From Aptenodytes patagonicus (Eukaryota; Chordata; Aves; Sphenisciformes; Spheniscidae): 64,000 nucleotides of DNA. Numbering within the stretch: position 1 is the first letter of the stretch; each line of letters begins with the position of its first letter. Positions 11,153-22,296 of this stretch are shown here, in pieces. The position numbers were made by a program, and so were the translations under genes. Where the stretch lies: positions 10,377,001-10,441,000 of the forward strand of contig NC_134953.1 of NCBI RefSeq assembly GCF_965638725.1. The letters run 5' to 3'. The notes under the pieces were generated by a model. The model was not told where the DNA came from. It saw only the letters and a program-made list of their open reading frames with translations, and searched no databases.

Positions 11153-13175
11153 GAATGTTTCCTTGGGAATTCGTAAACCATCTGCTCACCAGAATGGCTT
11201 GGATGGATGGGCATGTGGAGATTATGGATGTCAAGCCCACCTGGAATGCTACCTCCCCTAGCCCATTGCGGGGCAGGCAGCTCCAGCGTGGGGATGTGGG
11301 AGAATGGTTGGATGTTTCCCCCTTTTATTTCTAAATCTGGTCTAGGCCCCTAATTTGGAACCATCCTTGAGCTGGTGTTATTGGCACCACTAGGGTGACC
11401 TCCAAGAGTTAAATTTTCTACAGTCTTATTTTAAAAGGCTGGCAGTGATTTTTCATTTTGGTTTCCTGCCCATCTAGTAGAAGAAAGAGAAATCATTCTC
11501 CTGTGTCTTAACCTCCCACTTCTTTTTCAACTGGTTTAACTCGGATACCTGTGAAATGGCAAGTATTGTAACTTGCCTTTGGCTAGTTACTGTAAGAGCA
11601 ACAACTGATTCGAACCCTCTGGCTGTAATCCCCACCCCCACCTGACATTTCAAGTTCACAGTTGCAGTGTGACAGGGTTCCTCTTTTCTGTTTCCTTCTT
11701 TTATGGCTTCACCTTGCAATAAATTCCTACCTGCCTCTTCCTTCCACTCCTGTTGAGGCCACTAACCAGAGTACTTGGAGAAGCACAGTCTAAATACACC
11801 TTAGCAGCTGAGTAGCTGTATTGTTTGCAGTTGCAAGTTGGGGGCTGTTGTCAGAAAGGCCGAGGTCTGTAGCACTACCGTGGCACTCTTGATAACACTT
11901 TCATTGGGAACGTAGCTGTGGAGTGGAGATGTGCAGAAACTCTTGACTGCATGGAGGTTGTGAGGTTTGGCTCAGTGGGAATGGGTAAGGAGGCAGAGGA
12001 GATAAAGGCCTCTTTTCTACCCAGCTCTGCTTTTTGCTGTGTTTTTGTTTCAGAGGCTCTGACCGCAGTGTGGCATTACTCCTTGTTCTCTCTGAACGTA
12101 AAACGTGCCAGCTTATGCTTGCTCCCAGCAATGTGCCGTGCAGCTTGTTAGGAGTCGAGATGAATGTATCATTGATGCCTTAAATTTCTTTTCTGGGTTG
12201 GATCACTTGCTCTTTGAGCTGTTTTCCATCTGTTAAATCCCTCTCAAGAAGTAAAATGCCAGTTTCCCCATAGCACTAAGGCAAATAAAGCCTGGTGCTG
12301 TATGGTTTGAAGTGTTGGCTACAAGTACATGTTCGGTATGGGGAGCCTCAAACAAGTTCAGTAACTTGCAGCCTAAACAGTTTTCATGAGCAACTGAGAT
12401 AATATAATGGCTTACTGCTGTTGGCTTGCTTTCCCTCCAGATGTGTGACTGCCTCCTTATTTCTGGTGCAACTCACATCTGGTAGAAAATGGTTCCCCCA
12501 ACTGTTTTCCCCCATTAGGTGGGTTAAGTTAATTTTAGTTTGTGGAGCAGTCTGCTGAGCCCATAGGCGGTATGAATCGAACAGTGGTAGTGCGTGTTTG
12601 GGAAATGGGGTAGTGGGCTGTGAGAACTGCTCACCCCGTCTCATGAAACTGCCAGCCACCGAGAGAGGTTACGCAGGGCCTGATTTCCATGTTTCCGTTC
12701 CCTCCCAAAAGGGTGACGATGAGAAGTGCCCTGTTGTTACAGGAAGCTACATTTGTGTGCAAAGCAGTGTCACCTAATTGAGGGTTGGATGAGTCTTGAT
12801 GAGCCACCCCCATATACATGAGCTGCAACTTGTTCCGATGAGCATTTTTCAGGACTTCCCCTCTGGCTTGCACAATCACTCTGGTGCCTGGATTCTAGGC
12901 CACAGTGCCGAGGGGCCCAGGAGACCGCAGTTATTGCAAGGAGTTAAAGGTTAGAGGCCAAAGGAAGGTGGGAAGAGAGTATTTTCTGCCGGGGGATTTG
13001 AACATCATCTTGCTTTGTGACTTGTCATTTGCCCTCTTTTTTTTTTTTTTTTTCTGTTTATCAGGAACTTACATTTGGAACTTTTAAACTTTTTAAAAAC
13101 TTTTATGTTTTGGGGGTATTTTAAGTGTGAGCACACAAATGTCTCAGAAAATAAAGATTGCTGCCTTTGTAATCG
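11153..13175 (+). other. NOLC1: NOLC1 3' UTR with three AATAAA signals
   Basis: After the NOLC1 stop there is about 2 kb without a credible reading frame. AATAAA hexamers lie at 11718-11723, 12284-12289 and 13150-13155. The last is followed by G/T-rich sequence, as expected for cleavage near 13175. A 17-base T run lies near 13037. Which signals are used cannot be told from DNA alone. Confidence 0.65.
13150..13155 (+). terminator. NOLC1: Distal polyadenylation signal of NOLC1
   Basis: AATAAA in the context CAGAAAATAAAGATTGC, with G/T-rich sequence downstream. It is the last AATAAA before the CpG-rich zone that precedes the next gene. Confidence 0.6.
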
Positions 13176-14399
13176 GAGTGGGTCTGATAGTTGAAGGTGT
13201 GGAATAGCGGGTGGGAAGAGGGAGGGTATCGGTGCCGGGGTAATGTAGCACTGTCTCTTGAAGTTGGATGGGTGAGTCTGACTACACCCCTCTACGGCCA
13301 ATTCGTGTCTCCTTAGTGACGTACCCGCGTGCATGTAACAGGTCTTCAGAAGTGAAAGGTGGCCTGTGCAGCTGGCTGTCGAGTGACTCCGCAAGAAATT
13401 TGGAGAAAACGAGTGGAAGAATATTTACTGACACCAAGACAAACTGAGGCTGCTCGAGTCCCTTCACACCAGAATACCTCGTTAGGTCTTGTCCGGTAGT
13501 GCTACCACGTTAGCTGTATGGCAGCTGGCAGCGTAACTTGCGTCGCAGCAGCCTATGGGAACAGGAAACAATAGGCGTAACTGAAAAATTCTGCATATAC
13601 CTGGTTAAAAGTAGTCATTTCTGTGTCCCCTGCGATCTCTTCCTGGTCTGTGACCATGTGCGCAGGGAAAAGAAACGTACTAATAGGCAGGGCCTGGTGA
13701 AGGTCTTGCGTGCTGTAATGCTTATTTTTACCCTTTGTGCGATGCCTCTATGGAAGGGTTGGGATGAACAGAATCGCCGGGCGGATTGGGCTGTCAGCTG
13801 CTCTGTAACCAACGCTGCCTGCCGCAGCCCTCCACCTCGAACGTGATGTTGCAGGAGAAGGTGCAATGCTGTCTGAAGTGTCAGCAGCAGATGCAATGAA
13901 TGTCATTAGTCTCGCTGGAGATCAGCACCTGACTGAGCAAGTGCTGGGGGAGGGAAATGCTTTGTGACACTCTCAGAGCTACATGCTCTTCCATGTGCTT
14001 GACACTTAAGGAAAAACTGCTCCCTTCACCAGCTTTTGCAGCTGCTAGGCAGGCTTAACCTACACCTCTGCTGCTGCCCTGGTGTAAAGGAAACGCCTCG
14101 TGGAGCACTTAGGCCTAGTTTCTCTGTGCATCGCTGCTGCGGATTCAGCTGTGGTTAATGCTGGAACTGGACTAACAGGACATCCCTCTCTGGCGCGTGC
14201 TGTACCTGTATGGGTGCCCTGGGACACTGTCCCTAGCTTCCTAATTCCCCTGTGCGCCATCCTTTCCATTTTGCTGTCCTGACTAACGCGCGCAGCCCCC
14301 TGTTCCCCTCGTCTCGCAGAGCCCACAGAGGGGGTCCTGGCCCTGTAAGCGTCCAAGTAGGGTCCAGCACCGGTCACCGGAGGGCTGCTTTGGCACCTT
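13176..14399. other. Intergenic, NOLC1 to UGT8-like
   Basis: Between the probable NOLC1 cleavage site and the CpG island. I see no gene, repeat or RNA here; the short frames lack family resemblance and a splice context. Confidence 0.5.
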
Positions 14400-15110
14400 T
14401 TTGATACATCGGCCCGGCGGGAGACACAAGCGGGAGCTGCCAGGCGCTGCCTCCCTGCCTGCTCGGGCTGCCGGAGCGGCGGGGGCGGCTCTCCACGCTC
14501 CCCCTGCCGACCCTCTCGCCCTGCCTCCGTGCGGCCAAGCGCCGGGCTTGGCCCGGCCGGGCGGGGCGGCCCGTGGGTGCGGCCCGGGGGCTGGGGCTGC
14601 GCCGCCCGGCCCCGCCCCGCCCGCGCCCGCCGCCGGCCGGCCTGAAAGGGGAACGCGGGCGGGCGGCGGCTGCTCCTCTCCCACCGCCGCGCCGCGACTC
14701 GGGCCGCGCTCCCAGCGGGACTCGCTGCAGGTGGGTGCCGGCTTCGCTGCCGGCGGGGCAGGCGCGTCGAAGGGGTCCGGGTGCGGGGCGGGCGGTCCGA
14801 GAGGAGCCGGCACGGGAGCAGCTGCGGCCGGTGCTCCTCGGCTCTTGTCCCGCCGGGGCGGCTCTCGGCCCCGCGGGTCCGCGCTGCCTCCCTGTCGGGG
14901 CGCTCGCCGCGAGCCCTGGGGAGCGCCCCGCCGCCGCCGGTGCGAGCACGGCCAAGGGCCGCGGCGTCTGCCCCGCCGCCGGCCGTCCTGCCCGGCTGCC
15001 GTGCGAGGAGGAGGGTCCTTCCGCCCCCGGGCGCTCGCGGCGGCAGCGGGGTCGGTGGGCTGCGCAGACGGGTTGGCTCGGTGTGGGCTGTGGGTGCGGG
15101 AGATGGTAGC
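14400..15110 (+). promoter_or_regulatory. CpG island, probable UGT8-like promoter and 5' UTR exon
   Basis: About 700 bp with very high G+C and many CpGs, sharply set off from its flanks. It holds GC-box-like runs (CCCCGCCC types near 14605-14630). A good splice donor, CTCGCTGCAG|GTGGGT, has its GT at 14731. The next acceptor on this strand with a coding exon behind it is the UGT8-like exon at 21449, so a noncoding first exon ending at 14730 is likely. Long frames on both strands here are by-products of base composition. Confidence 0.6.
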
Positions 15111-18100
15111 AGCCCCGGGCGCTGCACGGCTGCCGGTGGCGCTCCGGGTGAACGCTGAAGGGCTGGACTGAACTTTCTCAGCTAATGGCAGAGGCACCTG
15201 ACTGCTCCTCTGCTGCTGGAAGGGAGAGAGGGAAACGGTTTGAGTTCCCAGCTGTCGGCTTGGCCCTGGCTCTGCCAGGACGCGTGTGTGAAACAGCCTG
15301 GGTAACTTCAACAGGGCTACTGAAGGGCACGAGTTAAGCATCTGCTTAACTGTGCAGGATCAGAGCCTTGGCACCTGAACAAATGTTCAAAGCACTTTTG
15401 TGTAACTTGCTTCATCTTCTTCAAGGAGATTAGATCTCAGGAGTGTCTTCCCTCTCCTGTTGTGCCTCCTCTTCCTATGCGTCCCTCCTCAACCCTTGTT
15501 TATGGCAGCTCGGCCAGATCTCATTCCTCTGGTGTGCTCAGAGCCGAGGAGCTGTTTGGTTTGGTTCTTTTTTTTTTTTTTTTTTTTTTTTTCACATGAG
15601 GGCGTCAATTGTTTTACTGAAGATAAGATACATCTCTAGCTTCTCTACTTCTGTAATTCTGTCAAATGTGATCAGACTTGTCTGTCAGGACTTTATCAAT
15701 CCCCAGTTCTTCCTACACAAGGTTTCACAACCTTCTGGGGTGTTTAATGATTTCTTTTAATGTGGCGCTTCTCTGCAGAAAGAAGCTGAAATGACAGGGC
15801 AGTAAATGGAGGACTTTTCTTCCTCACCCCTGTTGACCACTCCTCTAAAGTTTGGTGTACTTGTATCTCTCCAGTTTTCTCTGCAGTCTCAAGAACTTGT
15901 TCAACTTGACTGTCATACAGGCATAACCCCTTCTTAAGACCAGAATGTGCACTGAACCGTCGTGTGCTCTCACCTCAAGGTCTATGGCTCACATAAGCAT
16001 TTGGAAACGGCCCCAAGCTTTTCTGTCTCTTGCATCCAGGGATTACAAATATTGTTCTTAAGTGCTTCCGTGCTGCAGACCTGAGACCGCTCACAAGGAG
16101 CACAGCCTCACATCAGCTGCTTCTCTGTCTTGCAACCGTGTTGCAAGTGGGGGGAAAAGGCAGTCCGGAAGAACTCGCTGTTGCAGAGCACTGTGGTGTC
16201 ACAAACCATCTCTGTCCCTTCCGGAAGACAACCGGGAAGCCTGTGGATACGGAGTGGGGGGAGTCTCGCTTACCACCCAGACAGATTTGATGTATGATGA
16301 GAGGCCAGGTGGGGAAGCAGATGTGTGGTGTTTGACACCATTCCCCAGCTCAAGTTCTTGGAGATGTGTGTAGTTTCAAATGCCTTGACAAGCTGAGATA
16401 CAGATCTTTATTTCTTTTCTTGGTTGTTACGGACCAGTACTTTCTTTAGTACCATGATTCCTGGCTGTGACCTATGGACTGCCAACCTCCTGGTGGCCCG
16501 CAGATTCCCACCTTGCCTGTAGAGCTTCCTCCATAAAACTCCGATGGTCCAGGAAGGATGTTGAAGATGGCCCAAGGTCCCAAAGGTTTGGAATTGACTG
16601 GGGACTACATCAATCTTTGTCTAAAATGGATGAGGATGAGCAGAGCACTTCTGATGCCGCTGTGTGGAAGCAGTAGCACCCAGTGTGGTGCAAAGTATGC
16701 ATTATTCTGATGCTGACCTGATCACTGCTGTGGTCATTCCCTTTGGTCTTTTGGGGATCTGGGCTTTCTTCATTCTCTGTGTTTCTTGTGGGCCACCATG
16801 AAGATGTCGAAAGAAAAATGCTAGAAAGGTACGCTGGTTTGAGCAGACCATCTGTGCACTATTCACTCTGTGTGCGAACAACATTTTAAAAAACTCAGGG
16901 CTGTAGGCTCCCTGGGGAGGCTTACATTTGAAGGGAAGGTTTTTTCCTTGCTCATTGTTTCCTACACTAAAATACTAATACTACTATTTGTATACTGTAA
17001 GACTAATATTAGTATACCATAATACTAATATTAGTATTTCAGTGTTAGTGTTATTTACCCAGGTGACTCTAGTGAAGCAGGAGTCTGTGATAATCCAAAA
17101 CCAGAGCACAGAAGCCCACTAAGCACTGGGTTGGATGTGATTGATGGTTAGACTTCCCTGCTTCAACATAGGCTTTATTGAGTTTACTTTATACAGCATT
17201 GTATCTTCTAGGTTTTTACTAGAGATTTCCCTGGGCAGCTCCCGCTTGTAGTGCGACATCTTCCTGCAGCGGCAGAGTTGCTTTCAGAGCTGCATACCTG
17301 CCTGCTTGCATGGAGTTTTGGCTTCCATAAATTAGCCACAACTGGGTTGGCTGTCATCAACTTGATGGTAACAGATGGTCCTGTTTTTTCTGGATCATAC
17401 CCAACAGATGAGGCAAACTTTGGTTTCTTATTCCAGGAAGAGTTTTGAGCATCCAAGTGAAGATGCCCTTTCCTTTTGGCTTCAAATGAATTGTGCTTCT
17501 TTGTTAATTCTTGAGAAGTTTACAGTGAAAACATTTCTTCTTACTGTGGGCAAGAGCTGGATGGAGACTAGGATACAGGAGGGGAAATAATTCAGCCCCA
17601 TGGATATGGGCTTCCAAGTCCTAGGCAGGAACTAGGTAATACAAAATACTGGAGGAGAGGGAGAGATGTAAACGGCAAGGACCTTGCGCTGGAGTCTGTT
17701 CACCGCCCTGCCTTCATGGGCTTCTCTGCCTAGACTGCTCGCTGTCAGGGGTTTTAGTACTTCAACCTGATAACAGGCACCTGAATTAAAGAAACATCTA
17801 TCTTTAGAGCTGTAGCTGTTCAGTTACTTCACTTAAGTTAAACTGGTGTAATCTTCCATTCATATCAAAATCATACCCTGTCAAATGTGTTAAATAGGGC
17901 AAATTCTCAGGGGGATTTCGGAGGGATATGTTCTCTCTGCTTCCTTTCTGCTGCCTCCCATTTCAATTTCAATGCTTTGCTGGGGCTTTGAAAGCAAACT
18001 CGCAGCAGCTGAGGGTGGCCGGGGATGCTGCTGCCTGCAGTGACGGTCACGTGAGGGCTTCCCCCTGCCCACCCCTCCTGCAGCAGGCTCTGGTCCTGGC

Positions 18101-21100
18101 TCTTACCGAGATCCCTGCCCTGCCCTGCATGCTGCAGCGGTGAAAGTTAAAGCCTCTGTGGCACTGGCTTTTTAATAGTTTTCTTGAACCCTGACTCCTG
18201 GCTGTTAGTGTTAATTGTGGTGTTAACGGGATTCCTCTGCGTAAATCAGTCAGTTGGCATGGCTTTACTGAGCGCATGTCATGAAAACAGGGAAGGGTAT
18301 ATTCTCTCTCTACAAGCCTTCTCCTTTCAGTGGCAGTGCTATTTCTTGCAATATTTATCTGATTTAGCCCCTAGCCCAGGACTTCAGACCGCAAATGAGG
18401 AGGTGGTTCTGTCTGCTCTGCTCTCGGATCTAGTGTGGGATCTGTCATTTACTTGGATTTTGCACCTCTGCTGAGGCGCAGGCTGTGAATTTGCCTCCCA
18501 GCAGAAACATGTTCCCGTGCCTAGCAGTTTGGAGGTTTCCATCAAAGACCACCCGTCTGCAGCCTGACAGTGGGTGCAGGCAACTGAGCTCCTGTAGCCA
18601 GAGGGCTGGGCTGCAGCCAGTGCCCCACGCTGCGGACAGAGCTGCACCGGCCACAGTACCCACCATTGCTGGAGGATCCTGCTGCAAAGCTCATGGGGCA
18701 GCTGTAGCTACATGTCCAGTCTTGGCAAGAGGTAAAGCGGGGAGGTGAGCAGGTGGATTTTGAGCCTTCCCTCATCTAGCCCTTGTGTGTATAAGATTTG
18801 GGTCTTCTCTCCTTTCCCCTTTGCTGTCAACCTGAGATCCTAACAGTGACTAGCTGCTGAACAAGGGATGGAGCCAGCAGAGTGCTGCCTTTTGAGCTGG
18901 TAGTTACGCCTTCATTATATCCCAGGAGCACTAAAAAGCAGGAATGTGCCTGGTTAAAAACCTGTCTGATGCATCCAGCACAGATCTAGGGCTGGAGCCG
19001 ATTCCTTGGCCAGGCTACCTCTCTGGGCGTGGATAGAGCAGAGATTTGTGCTGGTGGCAAGAGCTGGGGTAGGAAAAAAGGTCCCTTCCTGCAGCCTGGC
19101 GTCTTCCCACCACTTAGGAAGATTTACAGCCTCTTCTGTGCCTGGGCAGGGACAAGGGATTCCTGAGCCAGCACCTTTAGGGATTGCTCCTGATGTTGGA
19201 AAGGATGAAGCAGCCAAGAGCAGTCTGCAAGTCTCCTGTGTCAGCATCTGTCCCTGGCCTCAGGGCTGAGATTGACACTTTACTTGTCATTTGGATTTTG
19301 GTAGCCCCCAGAGGGTCCCAGCAGAGCTGAGGGTCTCAGCAATGCCTGGCACGTCGGTCCATGGCAGGACACGGTCCTTGCTGAAGATGGGTGACAATTT
19401 TTCTTTAAATAACTATTCCTTTCACCTGCACTGTTTCTTCACCTTTTACTTGTTGCCCAATGAGAAAACACCCCACCCCACATATAAAACCACCTCTTCT
19501 GCTCTTCTCAGCACACTTATGACCCACCAGGTGCCCCAGGACAAGCCTATACCTGTTCCTGTCATGGAGCCTGTCCTGAGCTCCCTGCTGTGCTGGAGAA
19601 GGCCAGCAGTACGGGGCTGCCGTCCCTCCCTCTCTCCCTGGAAGCTGCATGCTCTCTGGATCTGCTACACAATGTCATAGCCAAATGCTTTGCCTCCCTT
19701 AGTGTTGAGCAGGACAAATCCCTTTTGGGCCTCTCAAGTAAGCTGAGAACCAGACCAGCTTCATGGGCTGTAGCTCCACAGTGGCCAGCGCTGCCAGCAT
19801 GAGCCAAGCCTGCTCCTGCTGGCAGGGAGGCAGGATCCTGGGCAGATCCTTACTTTCCTTGCAGGGCTTCTGCTCTCTTCTCTCAAGGCCGTCACCTTTG
19901 TCTCCATCCTCCTGGAGCTTTTGCTCTGAGGGTCCAACCACTCCTTTAGTAGCTGCTAGCATTTCTCATGCTTCTCATCACTCCTGCAGGCACAGCCACC
20001 CAGCTGTCCCTGGGTGGGAAGGGTGGCAGTCCAAGCCCTTGTAGGAGTTGCCTTTGAAACTGAGGGGGGGTCTCAGCCAGCGGCTGCTCTGTTTCTTTCC
20101 CATGTCCTGTCCCCACATGGGACAGGAAAGCGATGTGGAGGGGAGTATGGCACTTTTACTCTCCCGTGTTGGCACCTCCACACGCTACCTCTGGCCAGAG
20201 ATATCCAGCTGCTGAGGGGAGTCTGAAGATTGTATTTAGCAAGATCTTATCTGGGACTTTCTTTCCTGCCTCTTAATTGATTAAGCAATAGTGGAGAGGC
20301 TGGCAGAAAAATCTTGGACCAAATTCTGCTCTACCACATCCCTGCAGCCCCCCTGGGGCTTAGCGTGTGGGGCCATCCAAAATCCACTTGTAATTGTTCC
20401 TATTGTAACTTCTTCCCCCCACCCCCTTCCTAGCATGTCTGAACTGGGTCCTCAGGACACGGCTCTGCTTCTGACTGTTCCCAAATAATTATCTCGTAAT
20501 TATTCTCCCAAAATAATGTAAGGTGTGGGTGAGGCGCGTTCACTTCCAGTGATGTAGCAACACCCCTTACACAACAGAAGTGCTGGGTGTTTCACCAAAC
20601 TGGGAATGGGATGGCGGCCGTAGGAGTGTGACTAAGGGGCATCAGTGTGCCATGGGTATTGCACATTATCTCTGGGGCTGCTTTCTGGGTTTGCCTTCTT
20701 CCAGTGCATCAGTATCCTGGTACCTGCTTTCCCTTCCCAGCCCTTTCCCCAGAGCCTCCCCATCCTCCCACGGCTGATCCGTAGCGGAGCAGCTCTCCGT
20801 CCAGACACCTGCTGTGCTCTCTGGGATTGCGGTTCCTCTCGAAGGGTCCTGCTGTGACCTGGGCTTGCTCTCGCCCCGTTTGCGCTGAGCAAGGTGGCTC
20901 GCCAGCCTTGTGAGGGCCAAAGCCGGAGCGTGTCTCTTGGCATTCCCACTGGGCTCTGTGGGCCTCCCAGTGAGCTTGCACAGAAATCAAGGGCTTAGAG
21001 GGAACCAGCCATTCTGGCTGGGCAGAAATAGAAATGAAATCCAGCTGTGCTGGTTCTGTAGCGATAACTGGGGACTGAGCAGCGAGCGTCTCTGCTGGTG

Positions 21101-21448
21101 CTGTGACCCAGCAGAGCTCCTCCAGCGGCTCTCCCTCTCTAACTCTTGGCAAGTCAGTCTGCTAGTTTTTGAGCCTTAGGAGCACAGAGGAGAGGTTTTG
21201 AATTTCTGGAAAACTCCCCTGATACACCCTGATACCTGACTGTTTGGGGTTGATTTGGTTTTTTTTTTTTTGTGGCTTTTTTTGTTTAGTGGTGGTGGTG
21301 GTTGTTGTTTTCCAGTGATGAACTCCAGACTGCTCTCCTCTCCCAGCTCGTGAGTTTCTGGCTTGCAGCTACAATCCTGGTTGTTAGTTGCTCACGTACG
21401 TGACAGAGCATTTCATACTATATTAATGGCACGTTTCTTTCCTTGCAG
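14731..21448 (+). other. Probable first intron of the UGT8-like gene
   Basis: This spans from the candidate 5' UTR donor to the acceptor TTTCTTTCCTTGCAG ending at 21448. It contains a run of 25 T at 15568-15592, an AT-rich palindromic block at 16971-17041, an A/T inverted repeat near 20484-20505 and a GGT/GTT tract at 21291-21312. I found no coding exon. Its status as intron depends on the first-exon call. Confidence 0.5.
16971..17041. repeat. AT-rich palindromic repeat block
   Basis: The perfect 18-bp palindrome AATACTAATATTAGTATT lies at 17021-17038. A second palindrome, ACTAATATTAGT, lies at 17002-17013, and related TACTAATACTACTA units precede it. The block could extrude as cruciforms or may be a decayed AT-rich satellite unit. 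Confidence 0.75.
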
Positions 21449-21450
21449 TG

Positions 21451-22296
21451 ATGAAGATGATGAAGGTGCTACTGTGCCCTGCTGCTCTTCTCTTCCTAAT
21501 GGCTGCATTCACCCTGGAGTCATTTCACTGTGCCAAGGTGCTGATCATGCCCACCATAGTCTTTGACAGCCACTTGCGAGTCTTCATGAGAGTGGCAGAG
21601 GCACTGACTGACCGGGGCCATGACCCCGTGCTGCTACTTCATGAGGGTCGGGATGTGGAAACCTACCTGCCTGGCTTCCGTGTGCAGAGTTACTGGGGTA
21701 TATTCAGCACAGAGAGTGCGGATGCCTGGGTGCAGGAGAAGATAAAGCGTGTCTTCCAAGGGAAGATGACATCTCTGGAGATGTTTTCCTTTTTGGAGAA
21801 GTACCTGGAAAACTGTGACCTGGTGCTGGGAAACTCTACCCTTCTGCAGAAACTCCAGCGTGAGCACTTTGACCTGCTGTTGGTGGACCCCAATGAGATG
21901 TGCGGCTTTATCCTGGCCCACATCCTCCGTGTCAAATATGCTGTGATCTCCACTGGTTTCTGGTTCCCAGCGGAGATTGGTGCCACTTCCCCCATTGCCT
22001 ATGTCCCCGAGTTCAACTCCCTGATGACAGACAGGATGAGCTTCTTTGGTAGGACTTGGAACCTCCTAGTCTACATGATCACTCGTGTGGCTACAAAGCT
22101 GGTCATCCTGCCCAAGTTTGAACGTCTCATGGAGAAGCATAGGGTGGAGCCCAAGATATCCATGTTGGACCTTGTTCATGGAACTAGTCTCTTCTTCCTC
22201 TGTAACGATGTCGTGTTGGACTTTCCCCGTCCGACGCTCCCTCATGTTGTTTTCACAGGGGGCATCCTTGCCGAGCCTGCAAAGCCCCTTCCAGTG
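21451..22296 (+). CDS. UGT8-like coding exon 1 (acceptor-binding half)
   Basis: The acceptor ends at 21448, leaving two untranslated bases before the ATG at 21451 (further in-frame ATGs lie at 21457 and 21460). The donor GTAAGT begins at 22297. The 846 nt encode residues 1-282: signal peptide, His41, Asp146 and the DFPRPTLPHVVF segment before the domain linker. A single long first coding exon is typical of UGT8. Confidence 0.94.

Noticed and set aside
14060-15341. Very long open frames on both strands (up to about 350 codons)
   Set aside because: They coincide exactly with the CpG island. High G+C removes stop codons in all frames, the translations are Arg/Pro/Ala/Gly-rich low complexity, and no family motif appears.
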